From JBFELO01 sp041552055 (GTDB lineage Bacteria; Acidobacteriota; Thermoanaerobaculia; Thermoanaerobaculales; Sulfomarinibacteraceae), in NCBI GenBank assembly GCA_041552055.1, contig JBFELO010000086.1:1-20226 (forward strand): a DNA stretch of 20,226 nucleotides. Reading direction: 5' to 3'. A program made the translations under genes and the position numbers. Shown one piece after another: positions 1 to 7,858 of the stretch (position 1 is the first letter of the stretch; the number at the start of each line of letters is the position of its first letter). The notes under the pieces were generated by a model. The model saw only the letters and a program-made list of their open reading frames with translations. It did no database searches and had not been told where the DNA came from.

Positions 1-377
1 ATTTCCCGCTTCCTGAACCACCCTTCGGCGCGCTCGTAAAGCGCCGAGCCGACACCGTGGCGGCGGGCCACCTCGGTCACCGCGGTGTCCTGCACGAAGC
101 CGTGACGCCTGACCTCGAACACCGGCGGATATTCGAGCACGGTCGCCATGAGGTATCCGACCGGTCGATCCGCCTCGATCGCCACCAGCACCACCCAGTC
201 GGGGCTCCCGAGGTTGTCCGCCACGAAGCTCCGGAACCGCCGGTGACCGTCTGCCGACCGCGTGAAGAAGGGATCATGCTGCCGGTGGTAGTCCATGAAC
301 TCCTTCCACAGCTCCACGATCTCGTCGAGGTCGGCGGTGCCGGCCTCCCGGATCTCGAGCGGTGGCCGCGTGGTCAT
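1..377 (-). CDS. GNAT family N-acetyltransferase, partial (C-terminus outside window)
   Basis: The 125 visible residues begin MTTRPPLEIREAGTADLDEI, a typical GNAT opening, and run off the window before the C-terminus. Acetyl-CoA binding motif A is visible at about residues 102-114, with the pyrophosphate loop R-R-H-G-V-G-S-A-L following a beta strand (FVQDTAVTEVA). GNAT enzymes move an acetyl group from acetyl-CoA to an amine; the substrate cannot be read from sequence. The ATG at 377 is preceded by GGAGGGGAGAG, a strong ribosome binding site. It starts 15 bases after the DUF1566 lipoprotein gene, so the two are probably co-transcribed. Family assignment is secure, function unknown. Confidence 0.88.
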   Translation of the reverse strand, partial: MTTRPPLEIREAGTADLDEIVELWKEFMDYHRQHDPFFTRSADGHRRFRSFVADNLGSPDWVVLVAIEADRPVGYLMATVLEYPPVFEVRRHGFVQDTAVTEVARRHGVGSALYERAEGWFRKRE

Positions 378-392
378 CTCTCCCCTCCAGCC

Positions 393-1025
393 CTACTGGA
401 TCCTACGAACGCACAGCACGTGTGCCATCCCGACCGCTCGTTGAGCCCTCGCCACCTCTGGCAGCACCACTGCGATGACGCCACGGATGTCGTGCGCGGT
501 AGACGACCACAGCACGGGCACGTCACCGATCCACGAAGGGCGGAAGTCGGTGGCCAACAGGAGCTCGAGTTCGGTGACCGACGGCATCGTCCAGTCTCCG
601 AACCCGGCAGTCGACAACTCCCGGCAGTACTCGACCGCATCCTGGAACTCGAACATGCCGGCCGCGAACTCGGTCCACATGAGGCCGATCTCGGAGGCCC
701 ACACCGCACCCCCGGCGGACGAAACGGGTACCGGCGGGGGCGGCGTCGGAGTCGGCCAGGGAACCCCCTCTTCGGTGTGCCTCCTCCAGGCGATCCTGGT
801 CCGGATCACGTCCGCCGCCGCTGCTCCCGGTTCCTCGCCCTCGGAGCTCCCCGACCTCAAATCGGGAGCTGCGGGCGACGCGACGGCCTGCGTGTCGGGA
901 CCCTTCGACTCCTGAGCCTCGGTTTCCGGAGTGGGTATCTGACGATCCTCGCCGCGCCGGCATCCGACGGGTCCGACAACAATCACCACCAGAAGGACCA
1001 CGACCGCCGACCGTGTGACCCGCAT
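393..1025 (-). CDS. Putative lipoprotein with C-terminal DUF1566 (Lcl C-terminal) domain
   Basis: A 210-residue protein. Residues 8-21 form a hydrophobic signal segment ending at Cys22 (P-V-G-C). Proline at -3 is unusual for a lipobox, so lipidation is likely but not certain. A low-complexity linker (PTPTPPPPVPV, about 91-101) leads to a C-terminal domain, about 110-210, with DUF1566 hallmarks: GLMWTE, A-V-E-Y-C-R-E-L, GFGDWTMPSVTELELLL, LWSST and a final C-V-R. DUF1566 domains occur in exported surface proteins of unknown role, related to C-type-lectin-like folds. I chose the ATG at 1025 because CGGAGAG lies just upstream; an in-frame TTG at 1055 lacks support. It precedes the GNAT gene by 15 bases. 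Confidence 0.82.
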   Translation of the reverse strand: MRVTRSAVVVLLVVIVVGPVGCRRGEDRQIPTPETEAQESKGPDTQAVASPAAPDLRSGSSEGEEPGAAAADVIRTRIAWRRHTEEGVPWPTPTPPPPVPVSSAGGAVWASEIGLMWTEFAAGMFEFQDAVEYCRELSTAGFGDWTMPSVTELELLLATDFRPSWIGDVPVLWSSTAHDIRGVIAVVLPEVARAQRAVGMAHVLCVRRIQ

Positions 1026-1100
1026 GCGTCTCTCCGATGCACCTCTTGACCTCAACCAGAGTACCCGAGACTACAACGGGGAACCTCGGTGGCGTTCGGA

Positions 1101-1763
1101 CTAACCGAGCTGCTTCCTCACCTGAAGGCGGGCCTCCTCGAAGTTCGACTCGGTCACCGAGACAGGTGTGCCGTACTTCACCACAATCCTGCCGAACGGC
1201 ATCGGAAAGTGCTTCCGATCCCATCCGCTCAGCCTGACGTAACTGGAAGGCCGAAACCTGATCGGCACGATCGGCACACCGCTCTGCTGCGAGATGTGGA
1301 GCACGCCGTCCTTCAACACGCCGGCAGGTCCGCGTGGTCCGTCCGGCATCAGCGCGGTCGAGCAACCGTGTCGGAGCAGGCAAACGACCATGTCGGCGGC
1401 CTCACGTCCGGAGTGACCCGTCGAGCCGTACACCAGGTATCGCACCCCGAGCATGCGGACCATGATGTGGACGTGCTTCACCATCCACGCCGGGTGCTGC
1501 ATCCAGGCGTGGTCGGAGTGGTGAGGGAAGCAACAAAAGTACACCGGCGTGTAGGTGTGCCAGTAACAGTAGATGTAGGTGGCGAGCTCGTCGAGCTTCT
1601 CCTGCCCGACAATCTCGATGGTGCTGGTCGCGCGCACGAGCTGCGCGTACCCGAACAGCGTCGACGCCGCGCTGTAGCTGTACACGTTGTGAAGTGGCCG
1701 CAGCAGGGGTGGAACGTCGTCGACCCGGTATCGCGACGCGAGGGTTTTGGATTTCGCTCCCAT
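1101..1763 (-). CDS. DUF374-type lysophospholipid acyltransferase-like protein
   Basis: A 220-residue protein matching the LPLAT-like DUF374 family, whose members are proposed to transfer acyl chains to lipid acceptors at the inner membrane. Visible blocks are the W-H motif near residues 68-69 (replacing the usual HX4D), GSTGHSG at 113-119, the family signature M-P-D-G-P-R-G-P at 139-146, SGVPIVPIRF at 161-170, and a C-terminal WDRKHFPMPFGRIVVKYGTP block. Length is normal for the family. The ATG at 1763 has GGGGAG six bases upstream. A 168-base gap separates it from the methyltransferase gene before it, so it may have its own promoter. Substrate is unknown; a lipid A or phospholipid role is inference. 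Confidence 0.85.
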   Translation of the reverse strand: MGAKSKTLASRYRVDDVPPLLRPLHNVYSYSAASTLFGYAQLVRATSTIEIVGQEKLDELATYIYCYWHTYTPVYFCCFPHHSDHAWMQHPAWMVKHVHIMVRMLGVRYLVYGSTGHSGREAADMVVCLLRHGCSTALMPDGPRGPAGVLKDGVLHISQQSGVPIVPIRFRPSSYVRLSGWDRKHFPMPFGRIVVKYGTPVSVTESNFEEARLQVRKQLG

Positions 1764-1931
1764 GTAGCACTCCCCACCAGTGCGGTCTCGAGATGCCGCG
1801 GCCTGCCGCGCCCGGCGGCTGCTCGAACGGATCCCTGTGGCGGTAGCGTCATCGAATCATTTCACAAGACGAACATCGAGTCCAGTTCTCTCGCCTTGCC
1901 ACGGCGGGCCACGGAAGAACCCTTGTGCGGG

Positions 1932-2729
1932 CTAGTCCTGTTCGGGGGTCGATTTCATCGCCCGTGTCGCCATGAAGGTCGGGATGCGGTGCGAGATCGC
2001 GACGTCGTCGAGGTGGTGGCTGTCCTCGTACAGGTCCAGCAGCACGAAGCCGGCCCGAAGCTGGCCGCCGATCTGGTCCTCGAGCGTGTGTCCGAACTCG
2101 AGGGGCAGGCCGTCACGCTGGTACAGGCGGTACTCCTCGGCAGACAGGCTGTCCGCGTCCGAGTACGGGATGCTATGCCTCACCGTCAGCTCGTGCTCGG
2201 ATCCAATATCGTCGTCGTCGAACAGGTACAGAACCGGGTTCGCGAAACCAGCGAGCAGCACGCCGCCCGCTCGCACGACGCGGTGCGCCTCGCGCCACAC
2301 CGGCAGCACGTCGGGCACGAAGCAGTTCGCCACCGGGTGGTACACGAGATCGAAGCTGCCGTCGTCCAACGGGCTCAGATCGGCCATGTCGCCCTGCACG
2401 GTCACCAGCGCCAGGCCCTCTCGTTCGGCGACCGACCGATCGTGCTCGAGCTGCCTCGGGGAGTTGTCGAAGACCCACACGCGGGCACCGGCGGCGGCGA
2501 AGATCGGCCCCTGCTGGCCGCCGCCGGAGGCCAGGCACAGCACCCGGAGACCCTGCATGGCGGGGAACCAGTCGCGCGGCACGGGTTTGCGCGGGGTGAG
2601 CAAGACTTCCCAGTCGCCGCCACGTGCGGCATCGATCTCACGGGTGGACACCGGCACTGTCCACCGGTTGCCCTGCTCGACCTGACGGTCCCATGCGGCC
2701 CTGTTGTGATCCGTGATGTCCGAGGACAT
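1932..2729 (-). CDS. Class I SAM-dependent methyltransferase
   Basis: A 265-residue protein with a complete Rossmann methyltransferase core. Motif I is V-L-C-L-A-S-G-G-G-Q-Q-G at about 63-74. The acidic residue that binds the SAM ribose is probably Asp88 in VFDNSPRQL. GDMADL follows at 113-118 and FDLVYHP at 126-132. The leader segment DWEVLLTPRKPVPRDWFP (39-56) is characteristic of a widespread uncharacterised small-molecule methyltransferase family. The acceptor substrate is unknown. The ATG at 2729 has AGGAGGG upstream. It lies 96 bases after a second, unrelated methyltransferase gene; the gap contains an imperfect inverted repeat. Confidence 0.92.
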   Translation of the reverse strand: MSSDITDHNRAAWDRQVEQGNRWTVPVSTREIDAARGGDWEVLLTPRKPVPRDWFPAMQGLRVLCLASGGGQQGPIFAAAGARVWVFDNSPRQLEHDRSVAEREGLALVTVQGDMADLSPLDDGSFDLVYHPVANCFVPDVLPVWREAHRVVRAGGVLLAGFANPVLYLFDDDDIGSEHELTVRHSIPYSDADSLSAEEYRLYQRDGLPLEFGHTLEDQIGGQLRAGFVLLDLYEDSHHLDDVAISHRIPTFMATRAMKSTPEQD

Positions 2730-2771
2730 GCGCTCGACCCTCCTTGTCAGCTGACCGCACCGGCGATCATA

Positions 2772-2821
2772 GCCGACTCGGGCTCACCAGAAACGCTGCT
2801 ACTGAAGGAAGGAGCGTCGGC
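2772..2821. repeat. Imperfect inverted repeat between the two methyltransferase genes
   Basis: GCCGAC (2772-2777) pairs with GTCGGC (2816-2821), and inside it GGCTC (2781-2785) can pair with GAGC (2812-2815), leaving a loop of about 26 bases. It sits immediately after the stop codon of the 2826-3416 gene on the minus strand. It could be a transcript-end or mRNA-stability hairpin. There is no T tract, and no RYYYAAC/GTTRRRY core that would make it an integron attC site. Confidence 0.35.
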
Positions 2822-2825
2822 CGCC

Positions 2826-3416
2826 TCAGTCGTCGCGGAACGCGAGCATCTGGACGACGGCCGCCACTCCGGTGTGGTACCTGCCCTCGATGACCTCGCG
2901 TTCGATTTCCCGCGCCACGGCAAACCGAAGCCCGGCAAACTCGGCTCGGAGGGTCGCCAGGTCCATCATGAGTTCTCGGGCGCGCGGCCCTCCCGTCGCG
3001 AGCTCGAGCTGGCGGGGCGTGAACGCCTCCAGAACCAGCGCGCCCCCGGGGGCGAGGCCGTTCACGACGGCGGGGTGTACCGCTGATCGCACGGTCGGGG
3101 GTAGGTGACAGAAGATCGAGACCACCGCCTGCCAGGCGCCGGGCTCGATGGTGAAGTCGGCCAGGTCTGAAACCACGGCGGAGATCTCGACTCCGTGTCG
3201 TTCCGCGAGCTGCTTCGCCTTGCCGAGACCCACTGCCGAGGCGTCGACCGCCGTGACCTCGAAACCCGATTGGGCGAGGTACACCGCGTTTCGGCCCTCA
3301 CCCTCCCCGATGCAGAGCGCCCTGCCATGGGAAATCCGGTCCACCACCGACACGAGGAAGTCGTTCGGCTCGGTCCCGTACGCGTAGCCGGGTTCTGAGT
3401 ACCGCCGGTCCCACAC
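2826..3416 (-). CDS. TehB-like class I SAM-dependent methyltransferase
   Basis: About 196 residues. The start reads M-W-D-R-R-Y-S-E-P-G-Y-A-Y-G-T-E-P-N, the stereotyped opening of TehB-like small methyltransferases. I therefore chose the GTG at 3416 over an upstream GTG at 3425; GAGAGG lies 8 bases before the chosen start. Motif I is A-L-C-I-G-E-G-E-G-R-N at about 33-43 and the ribose-binding acid is Asp58 (VTAVDAS). Relatives methylate small molecules such as tellurite, thiols or metabolites; the substrate here is not readable. It lies only 31 bases after the membrane protein gene 3448-3936, so the two are probably co-transcribed. No sequence similarity to the neighbouring methyltransferase is visible beyond the common fold. 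Confidence 0.9.
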   Translation of the reverse strand: MWDRRYSEPGYAYGTEPNDFLVSVVDRISHGRALCIGEGEGRNAVYLAQSGFEVTAVDASAVGLGKAKQLAERHGVEISAVVSDLADFTIEPGAWQAVVSIFCHLPPTVRSAVHPAVVNGLAPGGALVLEAFTPRQLELATGGPRARELMMDLATLRAEFAGLRFAVAREIEREVIEGRYHTGVAAVVQMLAFRDD

Positions 3417-3447
3417 TCCCAACACCTCTCTTCGCCGTCTGATCTTC

Positions 3448-3936
3448 TCACGATCGATCCAGAGACTGCCCCTCCCCGGCCGTCACCGCGCTCGGGCGGA
3501 GGTGCAGCAGGAGCGCTGAACCGGTCGCCGCGGTCGCAACGATCGTCATGTACACCCCTGCAGCTACCGCTGCCACAAGGGGAGTATCCAGCAGGAAGGC
3601 AACCGCCATCGCCGGGATCAGGCTGAGGGCGATGATCGCGAGGAACCACGCTCGCCTGAATCCGCTGCACGCGAGGCCTACAGACACTCCCCCGACAAGG
3701 CTCAGAACCGGAAGGTAGAACATCAGCCAACGCCTCATCGAGTTGCGCAGAATGAGGTAACCCCGGTCCAGCGAGCTCATGGGCAGTCCGGCATCGTTGG
3801 ACGACACCACCGACACGTGGCCGCTCGAGATCAGTCGCGCCTCGACGTGATCGACGACCGCGATCACGGTCGCGCACACGAGCAGGCCGATGAGAACGAC
3901 CGCTATGTCCAGAAAGTCCCTTGGCGTGAGCTTCAC
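3448..3936 (-). CDS. Hypothetical four-helix integral membrane protein
   Basis: A 162-residue protein I do not recognise. Four hydrophobic segments are clear, at about residues 11-29, 71-90, 97-116 and 120-144. A roughly 40-residue polar loop between the first two (about 31-70) contains a Ser-rich stretch, SVVSSNDAGLPMSS. The start codon is GTG at 3936, with GAGG only two bases upstream, so the ribosome binding site is poor. The residue pattern is that of a real inner-membrane protein rather than a shadow frame: Leu/Val/Ala-rich helices bounded by Arg. It is 31 bases upstream of the TehB-like methyltransferase gene. No function is proposed. Confidence 0.72.
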   Translation of the reverse strand: MKLTPRDFLDIAVVLIGLLVCATVIAVVDHVEARLISSGHVSVVSSNDAGLPMSSLDRGYLILRNSMRRWLMFYLPVLSLVGGVSVGLACSGFRRAWFLAIIALSLIPAMAVAFLLDTPLVAAVAAGVYMTIVATAATGSALLLHLRPSAVTAGEGQSLDRS

Positions 3937-4021
3937 GTCCTCACTCGCATCGATTCATGGTACCCGGCGGCGCGCGGTCAGATACCCCGGCCTGCGAGCG
4001 CTTCCGTGAAAGCCGAGACCG

Positions 4022-4378
4022 TTACGCGTCGTCATCACGTGCGACCGTTGTCGTGTAGTCGCGCGCCTGGAGCGCGGTCAGCCCGACGACTCCGGCGAGA
4101 AACCCGCCGAATCCGCCGAGACACGCGGCCAGCCCGGAGGCCGTGTCGCCCCACAGCCATGTCGCGACCGGCATGACGGCGGCGGCGAGACCCAACAACC
4201 CACACATTCGGCCAACCAGCCTGGCGAGCCCCGCTTTGTCGGTGACGTGGTGCGCGGTACGCTCGTTGTAGCCGGCGATCAGCTCCATCCTGTGCCGCAC
4301 GCCGATCGCGTGGGCGAACCAGAACATCACTGCCGCGACGCCCTCCATGATGATCAGCTCCAGCAGTTTCCCGGTCAC
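4022..4378 (-). CDS. Small membrane protein, DUF3784-like
   Basis: A 118-residue protein with hydrophobic helices at about 7-24, 54-76 and 82-103. The segment after the first helix carries M-E-L-I-A-G-Y-N (31-38), then a charged stretch and L-A-R-L-V-G-R, which matches the layout of the DUF3784 family (helix, LIAGYN, D-K, second helix). The family has no known function. The open frame extends far upstream, but the composition there is Arg/Pro-rich and non-coding in character. The GTG at 4378 is preceded by GGGAGAGG five bases away and begins the plausible protein. It follows the unknown protein 4458-4979 by 79 bases. Confidence 0.72.
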   Translation of the reverse strand: MTGKLLELIIMEGVAAVMFWFAHAIGVRHRMELIAGYNERTAHHVTDKAGLARLVGRMCGLLGLAAAVMPVATWLWGDTASGLAACLGGFGGFLAGVVGLTALQARDYTTTVARDDDA

Positions 4379-4457
4379 TCGCCCTCTCCCTCGCCGCGCT
4401 GCCTTCGGAAGCGCTCGACAACGGTGAGCCTCGGGCCGACGGTGCGGGCCGTTGAGA

Positions 4458-4979
4458 TCACACCGTTCGATCCGGTTCCGACCGCGGTCTTTTCTCGGAC
4501 CGTCGCCCACCTCGTGCCGACCCCAGTCGAACGTACAGCGCGTACGGTCCCTCAGTGGTACGCGCAAACTTGCCGAGACCCTTGAGGTACTCGAGGAGCG
4601 CCTCCGATGTCGCGTCCGCCGCTGGTTCGAAGGCCGCGGCCCAGCACAGCGCAACCTCCCCTGCCTCCGCCTCGCCGAGCGCTCCGACCCTCGACATCAG
4701 CTCCTGGGGAAAGGAGACGACCCATGGGCTCTCCTGACTCTCCCCCGCGAGCAGAGAAAACTCCCGCAGGACCTCTCCGTGACGACCGATCCCCAGCACC
4801 TCGGCCAGCCGGGCGAGCTGCAGCGGTCCGATCCTGGTCGCACGAAAACACGGGGAATTCCGCCACGGTTCCTCGCTCCACCGCAGCTCGTCGGCGGTGA
4901 CCCGCGCCAGCGAAAACAGGTCGGTCACGTCCACCGGCACTTCGAATGGGATGCGGGTGACACCGCCGTTCGCCGGCAC
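4458..4979 (-). CDS. Conserved-looking hypothetical protein, soluble
   Basis: About 173 residues, acidic and soluble, with no signal peptide or membrane segment. It has a natural protein composition: an N-terminal region IPFEVPVDVTDLFSL, then PLQLARLAEVLGIG, FSLLAGESQESPWVVSFPQE, and a mostly helical C-terminal half ending GPYALYVRLG before a basic tail. I do not recognise the family. The start is uncertain. GTG at 4979 lies seven bases after the stop of the VOC gene and lacks a good ribosome binding site, suggesting translational coupling; the ATG at 4990 is out of frame and closes after 21 codons. Close spacing suggests it works with, or is at least expressed with, the VOC protein. Confidence 0.7.
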   Translation of the reverse strand: MPANGGVTRIPFEVPVDVTDLFSLARVTADELRWSEEPWRNSPCFRATRIGPLQLARLAEVLGIGRHGEVLREFSLLAGESQESPWVVSFPQELMSRVGALGEAEAGEVALCWAAAFEPAADATSEALLEYLKGLGKFARTTEGPYALYVRLGSARGGRRSEKRPRSEPDRTV

Positions 4980-4986
4980 ACTCGAC

Positions 4987-5400
4987 TCATGTCGGCGGTG
5001 CCTCGGGGGTGACCACGACCGACATCGCGGAGCGGTCTGCCGGGCCGTGGTGGACGGCTTCGACGTTGTTGCCGTCCGGGTCCAGCACGAAGGCGGCGTA
5101 GTACCCGGGATGGTAGTGGCGCTCACCCGGTGCGCCGTTGTCGGTCCCGCCCGCGAGCAGACCGGCAGAGTGGAATCGGTGAACCGCTTCCCGATCGCCG
5201 GCCTGAAACGCGAGGTGCACGTGCGAGCGGTTCTCGCCCTCGGTCACGAAGAGCTCGTCGGCGAAGAAGTACCCGTCGCCCTCGCCCGAGAGGTCCCGGC
5301 CGAGCGACTGCAGCACCGCTCGATAGAACCGCTTGGTTTCCTCGAGGTCGGCCACCACCAGGTGGACGTGATCGATCAGGCGCCCGAAGTGGTACTCCAT
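4987..5400 (-). CDS. VOC (glyoxalase/dioxygenase superfamily) protein
   Basis: A 137-residue single VOC module made of two beta-alpha-beta-beta-beta units. Likely metal ligands are His11 (IDHVHLVV), His60 (SHVHLAFQ) and Glu114 (LDPDGNNVEAVHH); D-P-D-G-N-N-V-E is the classic second-half signature. Members include glyoxalases, ring-cleaving dioxygenases and fosfomycin or bleomycin resistance proteins; which applies here cannot be told. The ATG at 5400 is preceded by GGGGGA. The open frame extends to a TTG at 5412 that has no ribosome binding site. The unknown protein gene starts seven bases after its stop. Confidence 0.9.
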   Translation of the reverse strand: MEYHFGRLIDHVHLVVADLEETKRFYRAVLQSLGRDLSGEGDGYFFADELFVTEGENRSHVHLAFQAGDREAVHRFHSAGLLAGGTDNGAPGERHYHPGYYAAFVLDPDGNNVEAVHHGPADRSAMSVVVTPEAPPT

Positions 5401-5500
5401 GATGTCCCCCAAACCGTGGTCCGATCATACCCCTCCCCTCGTCGCGCTCGCCAATCGGAACGTACCGGTCACCACCGATGCAGTGCGCGGGGGCAGGGTC

Positions 5501-6451
5501 CTACTCGAGCGGGATACTGTCCTTGTTGCTGGCGAGCCAGCCGTCAAAGGTCTTCAGCGACGGGTTGAGGGACCGCGACTCCCCGGGGCTGCGCGCACCG
5601 CAGAAAACATCCTCGAAGTCGTGCTTGAACTGGAACATGTTGCCGAGGTCATCGGCGCCGGGAAAGTCCAGGCTGCGGTAGACGTCGTGCGGCACGGCGT
5701 TGTAACGTACCTCGCTGCCCAGCGCCTCGCTCAGTGCCGCGGCCATCTGCTCCCCAGTCAGGTGTTCGCCTGCGATGCCAACGGTCTTGCCGACGTACTC
5801 GTCACCTCTCTCGAAGATGCCGTAGGCGCAGCGGCCGATGTCCTCGGCGGCGATCCCCGGAAGTTTCTTGTCCCCCATCGGCAGCGCGAAGGCCAAGGTG
5901 CCGTCGGGACCTGGCTTGGGCCCCATCCCGAAGTGGATCAGGTTGTCCCAGTAGAACGACGTCAACAGGTTCGTCGTCGGCACGCCGAGTTCGGCAAAGA
6001 CCAGATTGGCCTCACCCTTGGCGTCGAAGTGGGGCACCTTGTAGGAGCCCATCAGAGTCGGCATCCGGGCATCCTCGAGCGGCACCCAGTTGCGCGTGTC
6101 CTCCAGCGTCGACCAGATCACGTGCTTCAGGCCGGCGTGCTTCGCGGCCTCGGCCATGGCCCTGGCCTGGGCGATCTCCCGCTCCGGCGAGAAGTGCTCC
6201 CAGAAGGCCGTCACGCAGAACGCTCCGTAGGCGCCATCGAATGCACGCTTCAGGCTGTCGACATCGTCGATGTCGGCCTCGACGACCTCGGCACCCCGCG
6301 CTGCCAGCTCCTTCGCCTTGTCGGAGCCGGCGTTCCTCGTGATGGCGCGTACGGCGAAGCGTCCATCCTCATCGTCCAGGATGGCCCGCACCAGGCCGCC
6401 GCCCTGCGCGCCGGTTGCCCCTACTACAGCGATGATCTTCTTGTCGCTCAT
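5501..6451 (-). CDS. NmrA/HSCARG-like NAD(P)-binding protein
   Basis: A 316-residue protein beginning MSDKKIIAVVGATGAQGGGL. The Rossmann dinucleotide motif G-A-T-G-A-Q-G is at about 11-17, and Arg/Asn residues after the second strand (A-I-T-R-N) favour NADP. Further family features are GAYGAFCVTAFWEHFSPE, HVIWSTLEDT and a C-terminal domain with LPGIAAEDIGRCAYGIFE. NmrA-like proteins are atypical SDRs that often act as redox sensors or reductases. The catalytic Tyr-x3-Lys of classic SDRs is not evident: SYKVPHFDAK occupies the expected place. The ATG at 6451 has GGAGG seven bases upstream; the ATG at 6466 would overlap that site and is rejected. It appears monocistronic. Confidence 0.92.
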   Translation of the reverse strand: MSDKKIIAVVGATGAQGGGLVRAILDDEDGRFAVRAITRNAGSDKAKELAARGAEVVEADIDDVDSLKRAFDGAYGAFCVTAFWEHFSPEREIAQARAMAEAAKHAGLKHVIWSTLEDTRNWVPLEDARMPTLMGSYKVPHFDAKGEANLVFAELGVPTTNLLTSFYWDNLIHFGMGPKPGPDGTLAFALPMGDKKLPGIAAEDIGRCAYGIFERGDEYVGKTVGIAGEHLTGEQMAAALSEALGSEVRYNAVPHDVYRSLDFPGADDLGNMFQFKHDFEDVFCGARSPGESRSLNPSLKTFDGWLASNKDSIPLE

Positions 6452-6570
6452 TGCGTACCTCCGCATGGTTCAACGCAACCGCACCGACCTCTCTTCCTGA
6501 GAGCCCGTGTCAACTTCACCGTTCTAGCGATATCAGCGAGCGCGCGGTCGCTCGGGGAGAGCGGGTCGGG

Positions 6571-7122
6571 CTACCGCCTCTCGACCACCGTCAGGGTCAC
6601 GACGTTGCTCGTCACTCGGCCGCCGCCCCAGGAGTGGCTCTCGGCCCAGATGCGGTAGGTTCCGGGACGATTGAATCGCACCCGTCGAGCTCTCAGGTCG
6701 CGCGCCGTCGGCAGATTGAACTCCGAGCCATCGGGCGGCTCGACGATCCAGCGGACATTGGCCTCTACCCCCGTCTCCAGCGGTGGGGGCGGTTCGCGTA
6801 GCCACGGCGCGCCCCGGGAGAGCGCTTCGTACTCCACCAACCGCCAAGGACCGGTCGCGCGCTCGGCGCGAAGGGGAATCCACTGTCCAACTCGAGGCGC
6901 CGCCGCCTCATCGATCACCACCTCGACGCGCAGCGTGGCTTCGAAGTCGACACCGGGTACCCAAACCTGTTTCGGAGGTGGAGGGTCACACGCGCTCAAC
7001 GCGAGAGACGCAAACACGACGCCGAGAACCGCGGCGAGGCGCCTGCGCGCCGCCAGCGAAGGCAGCTGGTAACGCGCCGTCAGCCTACCGGCTGACAGAG
7101 AGGTCGTGAAGTGCGACGGCAT
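6571..7122 (-). CDS. Hypothetical lipoprotein
   Basis: A 183-residue protein. The N-terminus is Arg-containing, then a hydrophobic segment at about 30-44 ends in a perfect lipobox L-S-A-C with Cys45, followed by DPPPPK. The exported part is beta-rich (FEATLRVEVVIDEA, VRWIVEPPDG) and ends VTSNVVTLTVVERR, which looks like the last strands of an immunoglobulin-like fold. No family is recognised. The signal peptide is long if the ATG at 7122 is used and no clear ribosome binding site precedes it, so a later non-ATG start is possible. It follows the NTF2-like lipoprotein gene by 42 bases, so the two may form an envelope-protein pair. Confidence 0.75.
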   Translation of the reverse strand: MPSHFTTSLSAGRLTARYQLPSLAARRRLAAVLGVVFASLALSACDPPPPKQVWVPGVDFEATLRVEVVIDEAAAPRVGQWIPLRAERATGPWRLVEYEALSRGAPWLREPPPPLETGVEANVRWIVEPPDGSEFNLPTARDLRARRVRFNRPGTYRIWAESHSWGGGRVTSNVVTLTVVERR

Positions 7123-7164
7123 CGACCGACGAATCCTAGCCCACAGTTCTCGACGATGGGGTAC

Positions 7165-7641
7165 TCACTCGCTCGAGAACTGTTCGATGGCGACGTCGCT
7201 GTTCCATATGTCCACCGCGAGCTTCCACTGACCCGAGGCGTCTCGCCGCCAGATGTGGACGTTCTTGGTCTTGTGCCACTGCTCGGGCTCCCCTCGCGCG
7301 TGATAGGTGTAGTAATAGGAGTTCACGGTGTAGGCGAGGTCACCGCTGACCTCCATCTGCACCACCTCCCGGTCCTTCAGCCTGAACACCGCGGCTGCAC
7401 CTCTGCGAAAGGACTCGGCCACCACGTCCTTGCCCTGCATGATGGTCCAGTGATTGGGCATCAGGATGACGTCACTCGCGAGGAGATCGATCCTCGCTTC
7501 CGCGTCGCCTGCCTCGATCGCCTCGTAGAACGAGTCGATCACCCCCTTGATATCGTCGGTCGAGGTCGTCCCCAGCGCATCGGACAGCGGTACGCATCCG
7601 ACGAGGACGGCGACCAGCAGAGCTCCAAACCTCAATGTCAT
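7165..7641 (-). CDS. NTF2-like (SnoaL/DUF4440-type) lipoprotein
   Basis: A 158-residue protein. Residues 5-15 are hydrophobic and lead to a good lipobox L-V-G-C with Cys16. The mature part is a compact NTF2-like domain: VIDSFYEAIEAGDAEARIDL, then LASDVILMPNHWTIMQGKD, FRLKDREVVQMEVSGDLAYT, and a final W-K-L-A-V-D-I-W-N-S-D. This is the pattern of DUF4440/SnoaL-like proteins that bind or isomerise small ligands; many exported ones have no known substrate. The ATG at 7641 is preceded by GGGAGG five bases away, which excludes the 36-codon upstream extension of the frame. A 217-base gap lies before it; I see no gene or clear signal there. Confidence 0.86.
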   Translation of the reverse strand: MTLRFGALLVAVLVGCVPLSDALGTTSTDDIKGVIDSFYEAIEAGDAEARIDLLASDVILMPNHWTIMQGKDVVAESFRRGAAAVFRLKDREVVQMEVSGDLAYTVNSYYYTYHARGEPEQWHKTKNVHIWRRDASGQWKLAVDIWNSDVAIEQFSSE

Positions 7642-7858
7642 CCGAGCCTCCCAGGGGTTCGACGTGCGGCGTTGACGTTCCGAAGCCACGGAATGCTCCG
7701 GAACACTTTGAATATCGGGACACGATCCATGTACCCGAGATACGCGCAATCGAGCCTCCGGATGCAGTGTTGGCCCGCGATCACGGACTGCACATGCCGC
7801 GAGGACAGACGGTGCGCCAATCCGATGGGATGACTCCCTACGGGATACGACCGGGGCT

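Noticed and set aside
6537..6554. Hairpin CGAGCG-N6-CGCTCG after the lipoprotein gene as a terminator
   Set aside because: The stem is only six bases, with no T tract following on the minus strand.
1089..6658. Long plus-strand open frames at 1089-3086 and 5399-6658
   Set aside because: Both run opposite several clear minus-strand genes and across their gaps, so they are compositional shadows.
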